Below, piece after piece: positions 7,361 to 15,233 of a stretch of DNA of 64,000 bases (position 1 is the first letter of the stretch; every line of letters begins with the position of its first letter). Below the pieces are notes generated by a model. It saw only the letters and a program-made list of their open reading frames with translations. It ran no database searches and was not told the DNA's origin. Both the position numbers and the translations under genes were made by a program. Source of the DNA: an uncultured Bacteroidales bacterium (lineage in GTDB: Bacteria; Bacteroidota; Bacteroidia; Bacteroidales; UBA932); NCBI GenBank assembly GCA_944322815.1, contig CALUQB010000008.1, positions 1-64,000 of the forward strand, written 5' to 3'.

Positions 7361-8503
7361 ATGACTGAATCACAGAAGATTTCAAAAGTATTTTATACTG
7401 ATTTCCGTTGCAAACCGGATGAAGGGCCGGCATTCAAGCTGAAACGGCTGATCAAGGCTGCAGGAATCGGACAGATGGACCTGGACGGGAAGTTCGTGGC
7501 CATCAAGATGCATTTCGGAGAGCTGGGAAACATGACATTCCTTCGCCCGAACTATGCGAAAGCCGTAGCGGATGTGGTGAAGGAACTGGGAGGAAAGCCT
7601 TTTCTGACTGACTGCAACACTCTTTATCCGGGAAGCAGGAAAAATGCACTGGAACATCTCTACTGTGCATGGGAGAACGGATTCACTCCTTTGAGCGCCG
7701 GCTGTCCTGTCATCATCGCCGACGGCCTGAAAGGGACTGACGATATCGAAGTGCCTGTGGCAGGAGGGGAGTATGTGCAGAACGCGAAGATCGGGCGTGC
7801 AGTCATGGACGCGGACGTATTCATTTCCCTGACGCATTTCAAGGGGCATGAAATGACGGGCTTCGGAGGTACTATAAAGAACATCGGCATGGGCTGCGGC
7901 TCGCGTGCAGGAAAGAAAGAGCAGCACTGCAACGGCAAGCCTGTCATAGACGAGGAGAAATGCCGAGGCTGCAGACAGTGTATGAAGGAATGTGCGAATG
8001 ACGGTCTTCATTTCGATGCAGGGCGCAGGAAGATGACGGTAGTCCAGGAGAACTGTGTAGGATGCGGTCGCTGTATCGGAGCCTGCAACTTCGATGCTAT
8101 CGATTTCGCGCAGGATGCTGCGGTCAAGGAACTTAACTGCCGCATGGCCGAATATACGAAAGCCGTAGTGGACGGCCGGCCGAATTTCCACATTTCCCTG
8201 ATATGCGATGTGTCGCCGACCTGCGACTGCCATTCCGGAAATGACACTCCTATTATCCCCGATGTGGGCATGTTCGCCTCTTTCGATCCTCTCGCCCTCG
8301 ACCAGGCCTGTGTGGATGCCTGTCTGAAACAGACCCCGCTCCCTGGAAGCCAGCTGACGGACGAGATGTCGAAGCCGGACTTCCATGACCATCACGACCA
8401 TTTCGACAACACGAATCCGAATACCGAGTACAAGACCTGCCTCGCCCATGCGGAAAAGATAGGTCTCGGCTCACGCCAATATGAGCTTGTACGAGTAAGA
8501 TAA
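7361..8503 (+). CDS. DUF362 protein with two 4Fe-4S clusters
   Basis: 380-residue cytoplasmic iron-sulfur protein. The N-terminal ~180 residues carry the DUF362 fold (FVAIKMHFGELGNMTFLRP, LTDCNTLYPGSRKNA, ISLTHFKGHEMTGFGG). Two bacterial ferredoxin repeats follow (CRGCRQCMKEC near residue 188 and CVGCGRCIGAC near residue 218), then the C-terminal DUF362 part with SLICDVSPTCDCH and PDVGMFASFDPLALDQA. All eight cluster cysteines are present. DUF362 proteins are widespread in anaerobes; their reaction is undefined, though electron transfer is likely. It stands between a phosphoesterase and a cupin gene with no obvious operon link. Confidence 0.88.
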   Translation: MTESQKISKVFYTDFRCKPDEGPAFKLKRLIKAAGIGQMDLDGKFVAIKMHFGELGNMTFLRPNYAKAVADVVKELGGKPFLTDCNTLYPGSRKNALEHLYCAWENGFTPLSAGCPVIIADGLKGTDDIEVPVAGGEYVQNAKIGRAVMDADVFISLTHFKGHEMTGFGGTIKNIGMGCGSRAGKKEQHCNGKPVIDEEKCRGCRQCMKECANDGLHFDAGRRKMTVVQENCVGCGRCIGACNFDAIDFAQDAAVKELNCRMAEYTKAVVDGRPNFHISLICDVSPTCDCHSGNDTPIIPDVGMFASFDPLALDQACVDACLKQTPLPGSQLTDEMSKPDFHDHHDHFDNTNPNTEYKTCLAHAEKIGLGSRQYELVRVR

Positions 8504-8589
8504 CTTGCCCGGGATTCCGGCAATCATGACTTCAGCCCTATGATGATTCCGGTACAGAAACAATATGCAGGGCTGGTGTGAATACAATT

Positions 8590-8931
8590 ATGAAAACAAG
8601 AAGCGAAACATTCCAGTTCGGGGAGAGCCTCGAATGGCACGATGCAGGCAAGGGCTGCAGAAGACAGATTATGGGATATGACGGCCAGCTGATGGTAGTC
8701 AAGGTGCATTTTGAAAAGGGAGCCGTAGGGCAGCAGCATTCCCACTACCACAGCCAGGCATCCTATGTGGTATCGGGAAAATTCGAAGTGGATATCGAGG
8801 GGCAGAAGTCCGTGGTCGGTCCCGGGGACGGCTATTATGTGGAGCCTGACCAGATGCACGGATGTACCTGTCTGGAAGAAGGCATCCTTCTCGATGTCTT
8901 TTCACCGCAAAGGGCGGATTTCCTGAAATAG
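8590..8931 (+). CDS. kdgF: KdgF-like cupin (unsaturated uronate ketonisation)
   Basis: 113-residue single-domain cupin. The metal-binding set is visible: HSHYHSQ (two His plus Gln), the strand YVVSGKFEVDIEG, then PGDGYYVEPDQMHGC supplying the third His. The ends (LEWHDAGKGCRRQIMGYDGQLM and LDVFSPQRADFL) match KdgF closely. KdgF catalyses linearisation of 4,5-unsaturated monouronates released from pectin, alginate or glycosaminoglycan lyases. That fits the GH88 and lyase genes at 43-57 kb, although it is not in the same operon. ATG 8590 is chosen over the upstream GTG 8578. Confidence 0.8.
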   Translation: MKTRSETFQFGESLEWHDAGKGCRRQIMGYDGQLMVVKVHFEKGAVGQQHSHYHSQASYVVSGKFEVDIEGQKSVVGPGDGYYVEPDQMHGCTCLEEGILLDVFSPQRADFLK

Positions 8932-8990
8932 GATCTCAGATAACCGCTCAGGTGATGTAACGCAGAAAGTACCCTTTTGACCTGTCACCT

Positions 8991-10208
8991 TTATCCGCGA
9001 GGCCGTATGTCAGGCAGGAACACTGCCACGATTCCAAGCAATGGCAGAAGTGTGCTTATACGGAAGATGTATTCTATGCTGGTCTCATCGGCAAGCCAGC
9101 CGAAAAATGCCGATCCTATGCCGCCCAGACCGAACATCAGTCCGAAAAACATTCCGGAAATCATCCCGAGCTTGTCCGGCATCAGGTCCGTGGCGTACAC
9201 TAATATCGCAGAGAATGCGGATGCTATCACCAGTCCGCTCATCACGGCCGTGAAGATGGCCCAGCCAAGATTCAGATATGGCATGGCCAGGGTGAACGGT
9301 GCTGCCCCGAGAATCGAGAACAGGATCACATATTTCCTGCCGTAACGGTCTCCGAGGAAGCCTCCTACCAGGGTGCCGATCGCGAAAGCCGCCAGATATG
9401 CGAACAGGCAGAGCTGGGAGTGCTGGATGGAAACTCCGAATTTCTCTATGAGATAGAATGTGAAATAGTTCGTCATGCAGGCGTTGAAAAAATATTTCGA
9501 GAAAAGCATCAGCACCAGTATGGCCAGGGCGATGTGTACTCTCTTCTTCGGCAGTCCTGATGAGACAGCAGGCGCCTGCATGTTCTTTTCCTTTTTCTGT
9601 GCCAGAAGCAGGCTGTACCATGCTCCGATTCTGACCAGAATGATGGATGCGAGCATCGCTGCCAGAGCCATCCAGCTCACGGCATGCTGACCGTAAGGCA
9701 GGACTATCAGAGCTGCCAGCAGAGGTCCTATTGCGCTTCCGCCGTTTCCTCCTACCTGGAATATCGATTGTGCCAGGCTCTTTTTCCCTCCGGAAGCCAG
9801 TTGCACTACCCGTGATGCTTCGGGGTGGAAGACAGCAGAACCGCATCCGATGACCGAGACAGCCAGCAGTATCGCCGTGAATCCCGGTGCGTAAGCCAGA
9901 ATCAGCAGCCCGGCCAGAGTGAAGCACATCCCGGCAGCCAGAGAATACGGTTTCGGGTGCTTGTCCGCATACAGTCCCACAAACGGCTGGAATACGGATG
10001 ACACCATCTGGTACACCAGAGTGATGATGCCTATCTGGACGAAACTGAACCCGAAGTTTTCCTTCATAAGCGGATACATCGCCGGTACGACCGACTGGAT
10101 CATGTCGTTCAGCATGTGGCAGAAACCCATCGTAAACAGCACCGCGAATGCCGTTCCGTTGCCCACCCTCGGGTGTCCCTTTATCTTGTCTATCATATTC
10201 ATTTCCAA
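8991..10208 (-). CDS. fsr: MFS transporter, fosmidomycin-resistance (Fsr) type
   Basis: 405-residue polytopic membrane protein with about 12 predicted transmembrane segments. The N-terminus (HMLNDMIQSVVPAMYPLMKE), the loop ADKHPKPYSLAAG, the HPEASRVVQLAS segment and the QVGGNGGSAIGPL helix are characteristic of the Fsr branch of the major facilitator superfamily. Escherichia coli Fsr exports fosmidomycin; the physiological substrate in gut anaerobes is unknown. It is encoded opposite to its neighbours. On the minus strand TAATTTTG at 10250-10257 may be its -7 element. Alternative in-frame ATGs lie at 10202 and 10196. Confidence 0.85.
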   Translation of the reverse strand: MEMNMIDKIKGHPRVGNGTAFAVLFTMGFCHMLNDMIQSVVPAMYPLMKENFGFSFVQIGIITLVYQMVSSVFQPFVGLYADKHPKPYSLAAGMCFTLAGLLILAYAPGFTAILLAVSVIGCGSAVFHPEASRVVQLASGGKKSLAQSIFQVGGNGGSAIGPLLAALIVLPYGQHAVSWMALAAMLASIILVRIGAWYSLLLAQKKEKNMQAPAVSSGLPKKRVHIALAILVLMLFSKYFFNACMTNYFTFYLIEKFGVSIQHSQLCLFAYLAAFAIGTLVGGFLGDRYGRKYVILFSILGAAPFTLAMPYLNLGWAIFTAVMSGLVIASAFSAILVYATDLMPDKLGMISGMFFGLMFGLGGIGSAFFGWLADETSIEYIFRISTLLPLLGIVAVFLPDIRPRG

Positions 10209-10476
10209 TCTTTTGGCTTTTCAGGTGCCCTTCCGGCCAATAACCACCGCAAAATTACTCTTTTTTCGCAATATGGTATCACATCATCTGATAGCGCTTT
10301 CATCAACATATGGAATCATGTGCTATCTGCGTCATTATCGTCACGGATCGCAACAGATAGTCCCATGGGAGGCATTATCTGCTGCAATTTTTCCATGAAA
10401 TGCTGCAGATGGAGATTCTCGATAAAAAATAAGAACAGATTGTGATTTCCATCTGAAAAATCGCAAGAAGTGGTGA

Positions 10477-10507
10477 TTGCCGCGCGATGACATCCGCGGT
10501 ACTTTTG
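10477..10507 (+). promoter_or_regulatory. Promoter of the porin gene
   Basis: TTG at 10477-10479, a 20-base spacer and TACTTTTG at 10500-10507 match the Bacteroidetes housekeeping consensus exactly. The porin ATG is 27 bases further on. The rest of 10209-10476 contains only the divergent Fsr leader and no other recognised feature. Confidence 0.75.
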
Positions 10508-10533
10508 CATCCGGAAAATGAAAAGTGCAGAAA

Positions 10534-11895
10534 ATGAAGACAAAAAACGTATTTGCAGCTATTGGCATATGTGTGTTGATGTCTGGTAATCAGATGCTTG
10601 CGCAGCCTGAGCCCGATGCAGTCTCCGGAGCCACACTGCCGGTGCAGGACACATTGCCGTCAGGCATGAACTCATCCGGAAAGAAAAGCTTTGCGGAACG
10701 CTTCACTATCGGAGGCTATGGCGAGGCAGTCATGACTTACAATATGTACAGCGACAACTTCGGCATCTACTCCGACCCGGAAAACTACAAGAACAGCAAA
10801 GGCCACGGACGTTTCGACCTTCCGCATGCTGTCATCATGCTCGGCTATGACTTCGGGAAAGGATGGAGACTCGGCATGGAGATCGAATTCGAACACGGGG
10901 GAGTCGAAGCTGCAGTGGAGCGAGAAAACGAAGAAGCCGGAGAATTCGAAAAGGAGATAGAACGAGGAGGCGAAGTCGCCCTGGAGCAATTCTGGATCGA
11001 AAAATCATTCTTTCCACAGCTGAATATCAGGGCTGGACACATCATAGTCCCGATCGGCCTGACGAATACCAGTCATCTTCCTAACCAGTTCTTTACTGTC
11101 TACAGACCTGAAGGAGAAAATACCATCATACCATGTACCTGGCATGAGACAGGAATCAGCCTCTGGGGCCGGGCAGGGGACTGGCGATATGAAGCCCTTA
11201 TGGTCGCCGGCCTGAATTCCACGCTCTTTTCCACGGACGGCTGGGTGCACGACGGCTCAGCATCTCCATACGAATTCAAGCCTGCAAACCAGATAGCCGG
11301 AGCCTTCAGAATCGACAACTATTCCGTCAATGGACTCCGTATGGGACTGAGCGGCTACATCGGAAACAGTTTCCACAATGATATCACCACGAACACGTCC
11401 GAGCAGTACAGAAATGTAAAAGGCACAGTGATGATAGGCGCTTTCGACTTCGAATACAACTACCACCATTTTATAGCCAGAGGCAGTGTCGACTATGGTT
11501 ATCTGACTGATATCGATTACATAAACAGGCGTAATTCCACCCAGAACCACACCACCTCATCCCCATATTCGCATTCTCTGGTCGGCAAGGCCGCAATGGC
11601 AGCCGGAATAGAGGCAGGATATGACTTCTTCTCCCTCTCGGACAAACTCCGTGAAAAGGAACAGAAATTCTACCTTTTCGGAAGATACGAATATTATGAT
11701 TCATATATTCCGGCAGAAGGAACGACTCCGAACGACTGGACGAACAAGCATCGTATAGCCTTTGGTATCAATTATTTCCCGATACCGGAAGTCGGTATCA
11801 AGGCCGAATACTCGCACCGTTTTCTGAAAACTCCGTACAACCCCGAACCTTCAGTCTCCATCGGAATCGTCTGGGCTGCTTATTTCAATAAGTAA
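10534..11895 (+). CDS. Outer-membrane porin, phosphate-selective porin O/P-like
   Basis: 453-residue outer-membrane beta-barrel protein. A signal peptide (~1-23) is followed by a short linker and by alternating amphipathic strands (FTIGGYGEAVMTYNM, GRFDLPHAVIMLGYDFG, WRLGMEIEFEHGG) as in OprO/OprP-like porins of Bacteroidetes. An unusual acidic, Glu-rich stretch (VERENEEAGEFEKEIERGGE, ~residues 127-148) probably forms a loop or constriction segment. The last strand is SVSIGIVWAAYF followed by NK. ATG 10534 is preferred to the GTG at 10525, and a good promoter precedes it. It may be the first gene of an iron/heme module continuing with the imelysin. The permeant solute cannot be read from sequence. 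Confidence 0.8.
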   Translation: MKTKNVFAAIGICVLMSGNQMLAQPEPDAVSGATLPVQDTLPSGMNSSGKKSFAERFTIGGYGEAVMTYNMYSDNFGIYSDPENYKNSKGHGRFDLPHAVIMLGYDFGKGWRLGMEIEFEHGGVEAAVERENEEAGEFEKEIERGGEVALEQFWIEKSFFPQLNIRAGHIIVPIGLTNTSHLPNQFFTVYRPEGENTIIPCTWHETGISLWGRAGDWRYEALMVAGLNSTLFSTDGWVHDGSASPYEFKPANQIAGAFRIDNYSVNGLRMGLSGYIGNSFHNDITTNTSEQYRNVKGTVMIGAFDFEYNYHHFIARGSVDYGYLTDIDYINRRNSTQNHTTSSPYSHSLVGKAAMAAGIEAGYDFFSLSDKLREKEQKFYLFGRYEYYDSYIPAEGTTPNDWTNKHRIAFGINYFPIPEVGIKAEYSHRFLKTPYNPEPSVSIGIVWAAYFNK

Positions 11896-12000
11896 GAACG
11901 TGAGGCAAACCCGCTTGAACGATAGACGAACCCGTCAGGACAAGATACAACCCCGTTCGAACGTGAGGCAAACCCCCTCGGACGAGAACCCGAAGAAACC
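11896..12000. repeat. Degenerate 21-bp tandem repeat between porin and imelysin genes
   Basis: Beginning directly after the porin stop codon, about five 21-base units run head to tail. Units 1 and 4 are nearly identical (GAACGTGAGGCAAACCC plus four bases). Units 2, 3 and 5 are degenerate (GAACGATAGACGAACCC, GGACAAGATACAACCCC, GGACGAGAACCCGAAG). As 21 is seven codons, the array would encode EREANPL-like heptads in the porin frame if the stop were read through, but a TAG in unit 2 breaks it. Confidence 0.75.
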
Positions 12001-12038
12001 AAAAGAAAATTTACGTTAAAAATTAAAAATAAAAAACA

Positions 12039-13226
12039 ATGAAAAAAATTCTTTATTTGACTGCTGCAGCGCTGGTCATGACCAGTCTTGCAGCCTGCGA
12101 CCAAAACAGCGGCGATGACCTCGATCCTGTCGACGGTGACGACGCCCGCTTCATGGCTATCGCCGACCGTTTCGTAAACCACACGGTCATCCCTACCTAC
12201 ACCAGCCTTTCAGACTACACGGAGCAGCTGGTGAAAGACCTTGAAACACTCAAGAAAGACGTGACACAGGAAAATATCGACAAGGCTTGCGAGACATTCC
12301 TGACCGCCAGAGCCTATTGGGAAAAGTCGGAAGCCTTCCTCTGGGGTGCAGCCACAGACTTCGGCATCGACCCTCATATCGATACCTGGCCTCTGGACCT
12401 CACAGGACTGAAGGAAGCCCTGACGAACCAGGCCCAGATCAGCGGTCTCTCAGGTGAAGACGGCGATGTATATGCCGGAGAGAAACTCGGACCTACGCTT
12501 CTCGGCTTCCATGGAATCGAATACGTGCTTTTCTGGGAAGGAAAACACAGGACGGCGGACTGGTTTGCCGAAGGCAATACCGACAACGGTGTCAAATGTT
12601 CGGATTACCTGATTTATGCCGTAGCGGTTGCGGGCGACCTGAGGAACAAATGCTGGCAGATGGAAATCGCATGGGCAGGCGAGAGCCACAACCCTGACCG
12701 CTACGCAAAAGTTAACGACGAACTCGAACTTCCTCTGACCATGACAGGAGGGGCAAGCTACGGAGAAAACCTCCTGAATGCCGGAAAGCCCGGAAGCTCC
12801 TGCGCAAATGCAGTCGTGGCCATGCAGTGGATCATCGAAGGCTGCAACACCATCGCCGACGAGGTCGCATCTCAGAAAATAGGCATGGTTTACTCCGGAC
12901 AGGATAAGAACTATGTAGAGTCGCCGTACAGCTACATGTCCATAGTGGACTTCGAGGACAATATGATAAGCATAGCGAATGTCTGGAACGGCGGTACGGA
13001 AGGAGACTATGATTCGGTCAATTCCCTGAAAGCATACTTCAAGGAAACAAACCCTGACATCGAAAAGAGGATTTCCGATGCCATAGATAATTCCATCGCC
13101 AAAATCAAGGACATCCCCGAGCCGTTCATCGAAAATTACCAGAACGAGAACTGCGCTGCCGCAATAGAAGCCATCCAGGAACTCGACACGGCTCTCTCGA
13201 CCGCTATCAACGAACTTACAAGATAG
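12039..13226 (+). CDS. Imelysin-family lipoprotein (iron-uptake associated)
   Basis: 395-residue lipoprotein; the lipobox SLAAC places the acylated Cys near residue 20. The imelysin (peptidase M75) fold is indicated by the signature GxHxxE (G156-F-H158-G-I-E161), and by upstream ARAYWEKSEAFLWGAA and DIDPHIDTWPL-type segments at ~95-125. Members are periplasmic or surface proteins regulated by iron in several bacteria; structures show a putative ligand pocket, and proteolysis has not been confirmed. The gene lies between a porin and a di-heme DUF1111 lipoprotein, a combination already known for imelysin-like proteins, and supports a role in iron or heme handling. Confidence 0.88.
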   Translation: MKKILYLTAAALVMTSLAACDQNSGDDLDPVDGDDARFMAIADRFVNHTVIPTYTSLSDYTEQLVKDLETLKKDVTQENIDKACETFLTARAYWEKSEAFLWGAATDFGIDPHIDTWPLDLTGLKEALTNQAQISGLSGEDGDVYAGEKLGPTLLGFHGIEYVLFWEGKHRTADWFAEGNTDNGVKCSDYLIYAVAVAGDLRNKCWQMEIAWAGESHNPDRYAKVNDELELPLTMTGGASYGENLLNAGKPGSSCANAVVAMQWIIEGCNTIADEVASQKIGMVYSGQDKNYVESPYSYMSIVDFEDNMISIANVWNGGTEGDYDSVNSLKAYFKETNPDIEKRISDAIDNSIAKIKDIPEPFIENYQNENCAAAIEAIQELDTALSTAINELTR

Positions 13227-13328
13227 TCCCTGACGGGACAATGACAGAGACTGTGTCAAAATGGTAAAATTTTGCGCAGTCTCTTCCGGCGTATCAGAAT
13301 AGATAAATGATACAACGTCAAATTAATT

Positions 13329-13539
13329 TAACGTGAGTTCGATGAAAAGAACGCAGTGAATTTCAGAGAACTACCTCTTTTAGAGGATTCGTGGAACGAA
13401 TCCGTAGGCAAGTCCTCCCATACGTAGGGGAGGATTTAGGTGGGGTGACACGTAAAAGGAAAGAGATTTCGAAGAAATCGTAATGTCAGTTCGACGAAAT
13501 CTCTGGTACAGAGTAAAGTAATTCGTCGAACTGACGTTA
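13329..13539 (-). repeat. MITE-like element, copy 1 (reverse orientation)
   Basis: 211-bp element with imperfect terminal inverted repeats (TAACGTGAGTTCGATGAA at the left, TTCGTCGAACTGACGTTA at the right). It is the reverse complement of the copies at 22551 and 63666. It contains the same internal hairpins, for example TCCTCCCATACG...GGGGAGGA and GGATTCGTGGAACGAATCC. Flanking trinucleotides ATT/ATT could be a target duplication. It separates the imelysin and di-heme genes and fills most of the 328-base gap between them. Confidence 0.85.
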
Positions 13540-13554
13540 ATTTAAGATAAAGCT

Positions 13555-15219
13555 ATGAAAACCGATTTATTTCTAATGATGACAGCCGCCGCGGCCATGA
13601 CAATGCTCGCGGCCGGCTGCAATGATGATCCTATCGCGCCGGACAATACCGATCCGGAGCCGGTCCCCGACTGGGTCGAAGTGGAAACATACGCAGGAGG
13701 CGAACTCGGCACTACATTCAACGTTTCCGCATCTGCATTCGAAGATCCGACACCGGCCGTGGAAAACGCCGGACTGGTCCAGGACTTCAAGCATGGAGAA
13801 ATGATATTCGAGCACAATTTCGGTCCTACATCAGAGCCGTTCGACGGACTCGGACCTCTGTATCTGAGGACATCCTGCCTGATGTGCCATCCGGGATACG
13901 GACATGGCAAGCGGACCGATTCCTACCGTTATGACGAGATGGGAAACGGCTATCTGCTCGTGCTTTATGACAAGCAGACAGGAGCATACCTGACATCCCT
14001 TACCGGAATGCCTCAGACCCAGGCCATCGCCCCGTTCAAAGCACCGCTTGACGAGGAGAAAATCCGGATAAACTGGCTCGACTACACTGACGAATGGGGA
14101 AACAAGTTCCCTGACGGAGAGACATACGGTCTCATCTATCCGGAAGTGACCATACCTGCGGACGCATATTATGTACCTATCCAGGCCAGCAGAAACGGCC
14201 AGACCGTGGATCTGACAACGGACGAAGTCGGCATCCGCCTGGAGTCCACCATTGGTATCTATGGAAGCGGCCTGCTGGATGCCATCCCTGATGAAGCTCT
14301 TAAAGCCCAGTATGCGGATTCAGAGGCGTATTTCAGGGAACAGGGACTTGATCCCACAGAATACGTGAACCCTGCCTTCTTCAAGGACGGGGAATGGGTG
14401 AAACAATACTCGAACACCGTCCAGGGAAACGGGGATAAGCATCCGTTCCGCTTCACATACGCCCTCAGCCGCGGCGCACTTCAGGACGGTCCCGGGGCCA
14501 ATGCCATCTGGAATATCACGAACGTGACCCGTTCGGACCGCAGATACCACTATATGACAGCGGCTTACGCCAATACCGCTTCGCAGGACCCTGATGTGCA
14601 GGCCGGCTTCTACCATTTCATAGACACTTATTTCCCTGACTACAAGGACAAGTGGAATACAGGAGACGTGGAAAAGGACATTTACAGTTTCCTGATGTCA
14701 CAGGACCTTCCGGTGGAAATGACAGATGAGGAATATACGAACCTGATGATATGGCACAGGGGGCTGGCCGTGCCTGCAGCCAGGAATCTGGACGACCCGA
14801 AGGTGCAGAGGGGCCGTGAACTCTTCCGCCAGATAGGATGCGCCACCTGCCACAGACCGTCCTGGACTACCGGGGAGGACAATTACAATGACCCTAACCT
14901 CTTTTTCAAGGGAAATGAGCTTCCACGCTATCCTGACCAGACCATCTGGCCGTACAGCGACATGATGCAGCACAAGCTGTACATGAAAAACGACATCAGG
15001 GGGGACTGGTGCAGGACCACTCCTCTGTGGGGTCGAGGACTGTCCCTTGTATGTTCCGGACATCAGGACAGGCTGCATGACTGCAGGGCGAGGAATGTCA
15101 TCGAGGCCATCATGTGGCACGGAGCGCAGGAAAGCCATGCGCGTGCATCCGTGGAAGAATTCCGGGAACTGAGCAAGGATGACCGCGATGCCATAGTCGA
15201 ATTCATAAACTCCATCTGA
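13555..15219 (+). CDS. Di-heme cytochrome c lipoprotein (DUF1111/DHOR family)
   Basis: 554-residue lipoprotein (lipobox LAAGC, Cys about residue 22). Two c-type heme sites are present: C108-L-M-C111-H112 in the SCLMCHPGYGHG context, and C429-A-T-C432-H433 in QIGCATCHRP. Between them the segments FRFTYALSRGALQDGPG and TPLWGRGLSLVC are typical of the di-heme oxidoreductase (old name thiol oxidoreductase, DUF1111) family, related to di-heme peroxidases. The protein acts in the periplasm or at the outer membrane. It follows an imelysin gene and is 14 bases upstream of a fused cytochrome c assembly gene, which would attach its hemes. Electron donor and substrate are unknown. Confidence 0.9.
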   Translation: MKTDLFLMMTAAAAMTMLAAGCNDDPIAPDNTDPEPVPDWVEVETYAGGELGTTFNVSASAFEDPTPAVENAGLVQDFKHGEMIFEHNFGPTSEPFDGLGPLYLRTSCLMCHPGYGHGKRTDSYRYDEMGNGYLLVLYDKQTGAYLTSLTGMPQTQAIAPFKAPLDEEKIRINWLDYTDEWGNKFPDGETYGLIYPEVTIPADAYYVPIQASRNGQTVDLTTDEVGIRLESTIGIYGSGLLDAIPDEALKAQYADSEAYFREQGLDPTEYVNPAFFKDGEWVKQYSNTVQGNGDKHPFRFTYALSRGALQDGPGANAIWNITNVTRSDRRYHYMTAAYANTASQDPDVQAGFYHFIDTYFPDYKDKWNTGDVEKDIYSFLMSQDLPVEMTDEEYTNLMIWHRGLAVPAARNLDDPKVQRGRELFRQIGCATCHRPSWTTGEDNYNDPNLFFKGNELPRYPDQTIWPYSDMMQHKLYMKNDIRGDWCRTTPLWGRGLSLVCSGHQDRLHDCRARNVIEAIMWHGAQESHARASVEEFRELSKDDRDAIVEFINSI

Positions 15220-15233
15220 TCCGGTGACTTTGT

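Noticed and set aside
7382-8449. 355-codon minus-strand open frame opposite the DUF362 gene
   Set aside because: It is antisense to a protein with two intact ferredoxin motifs; composition is rich in His, Arg and Val from antisense codons and no family is recognisable.
9085-9927. 280-codon minus-strand frame overlapping the Fsr gene
   Set aside because: It is another frame of the same DNA as a clear MFS transporter; its Arg/Ser/Gly-rich text is typical of a shifted frame in GC-rich coding DNA.
11896-12000. Tandem repeat considered as a CRISPR array
   Set aside because: Units are 21 bases, contiguous and degenerate, with no spacers and no cas genes.
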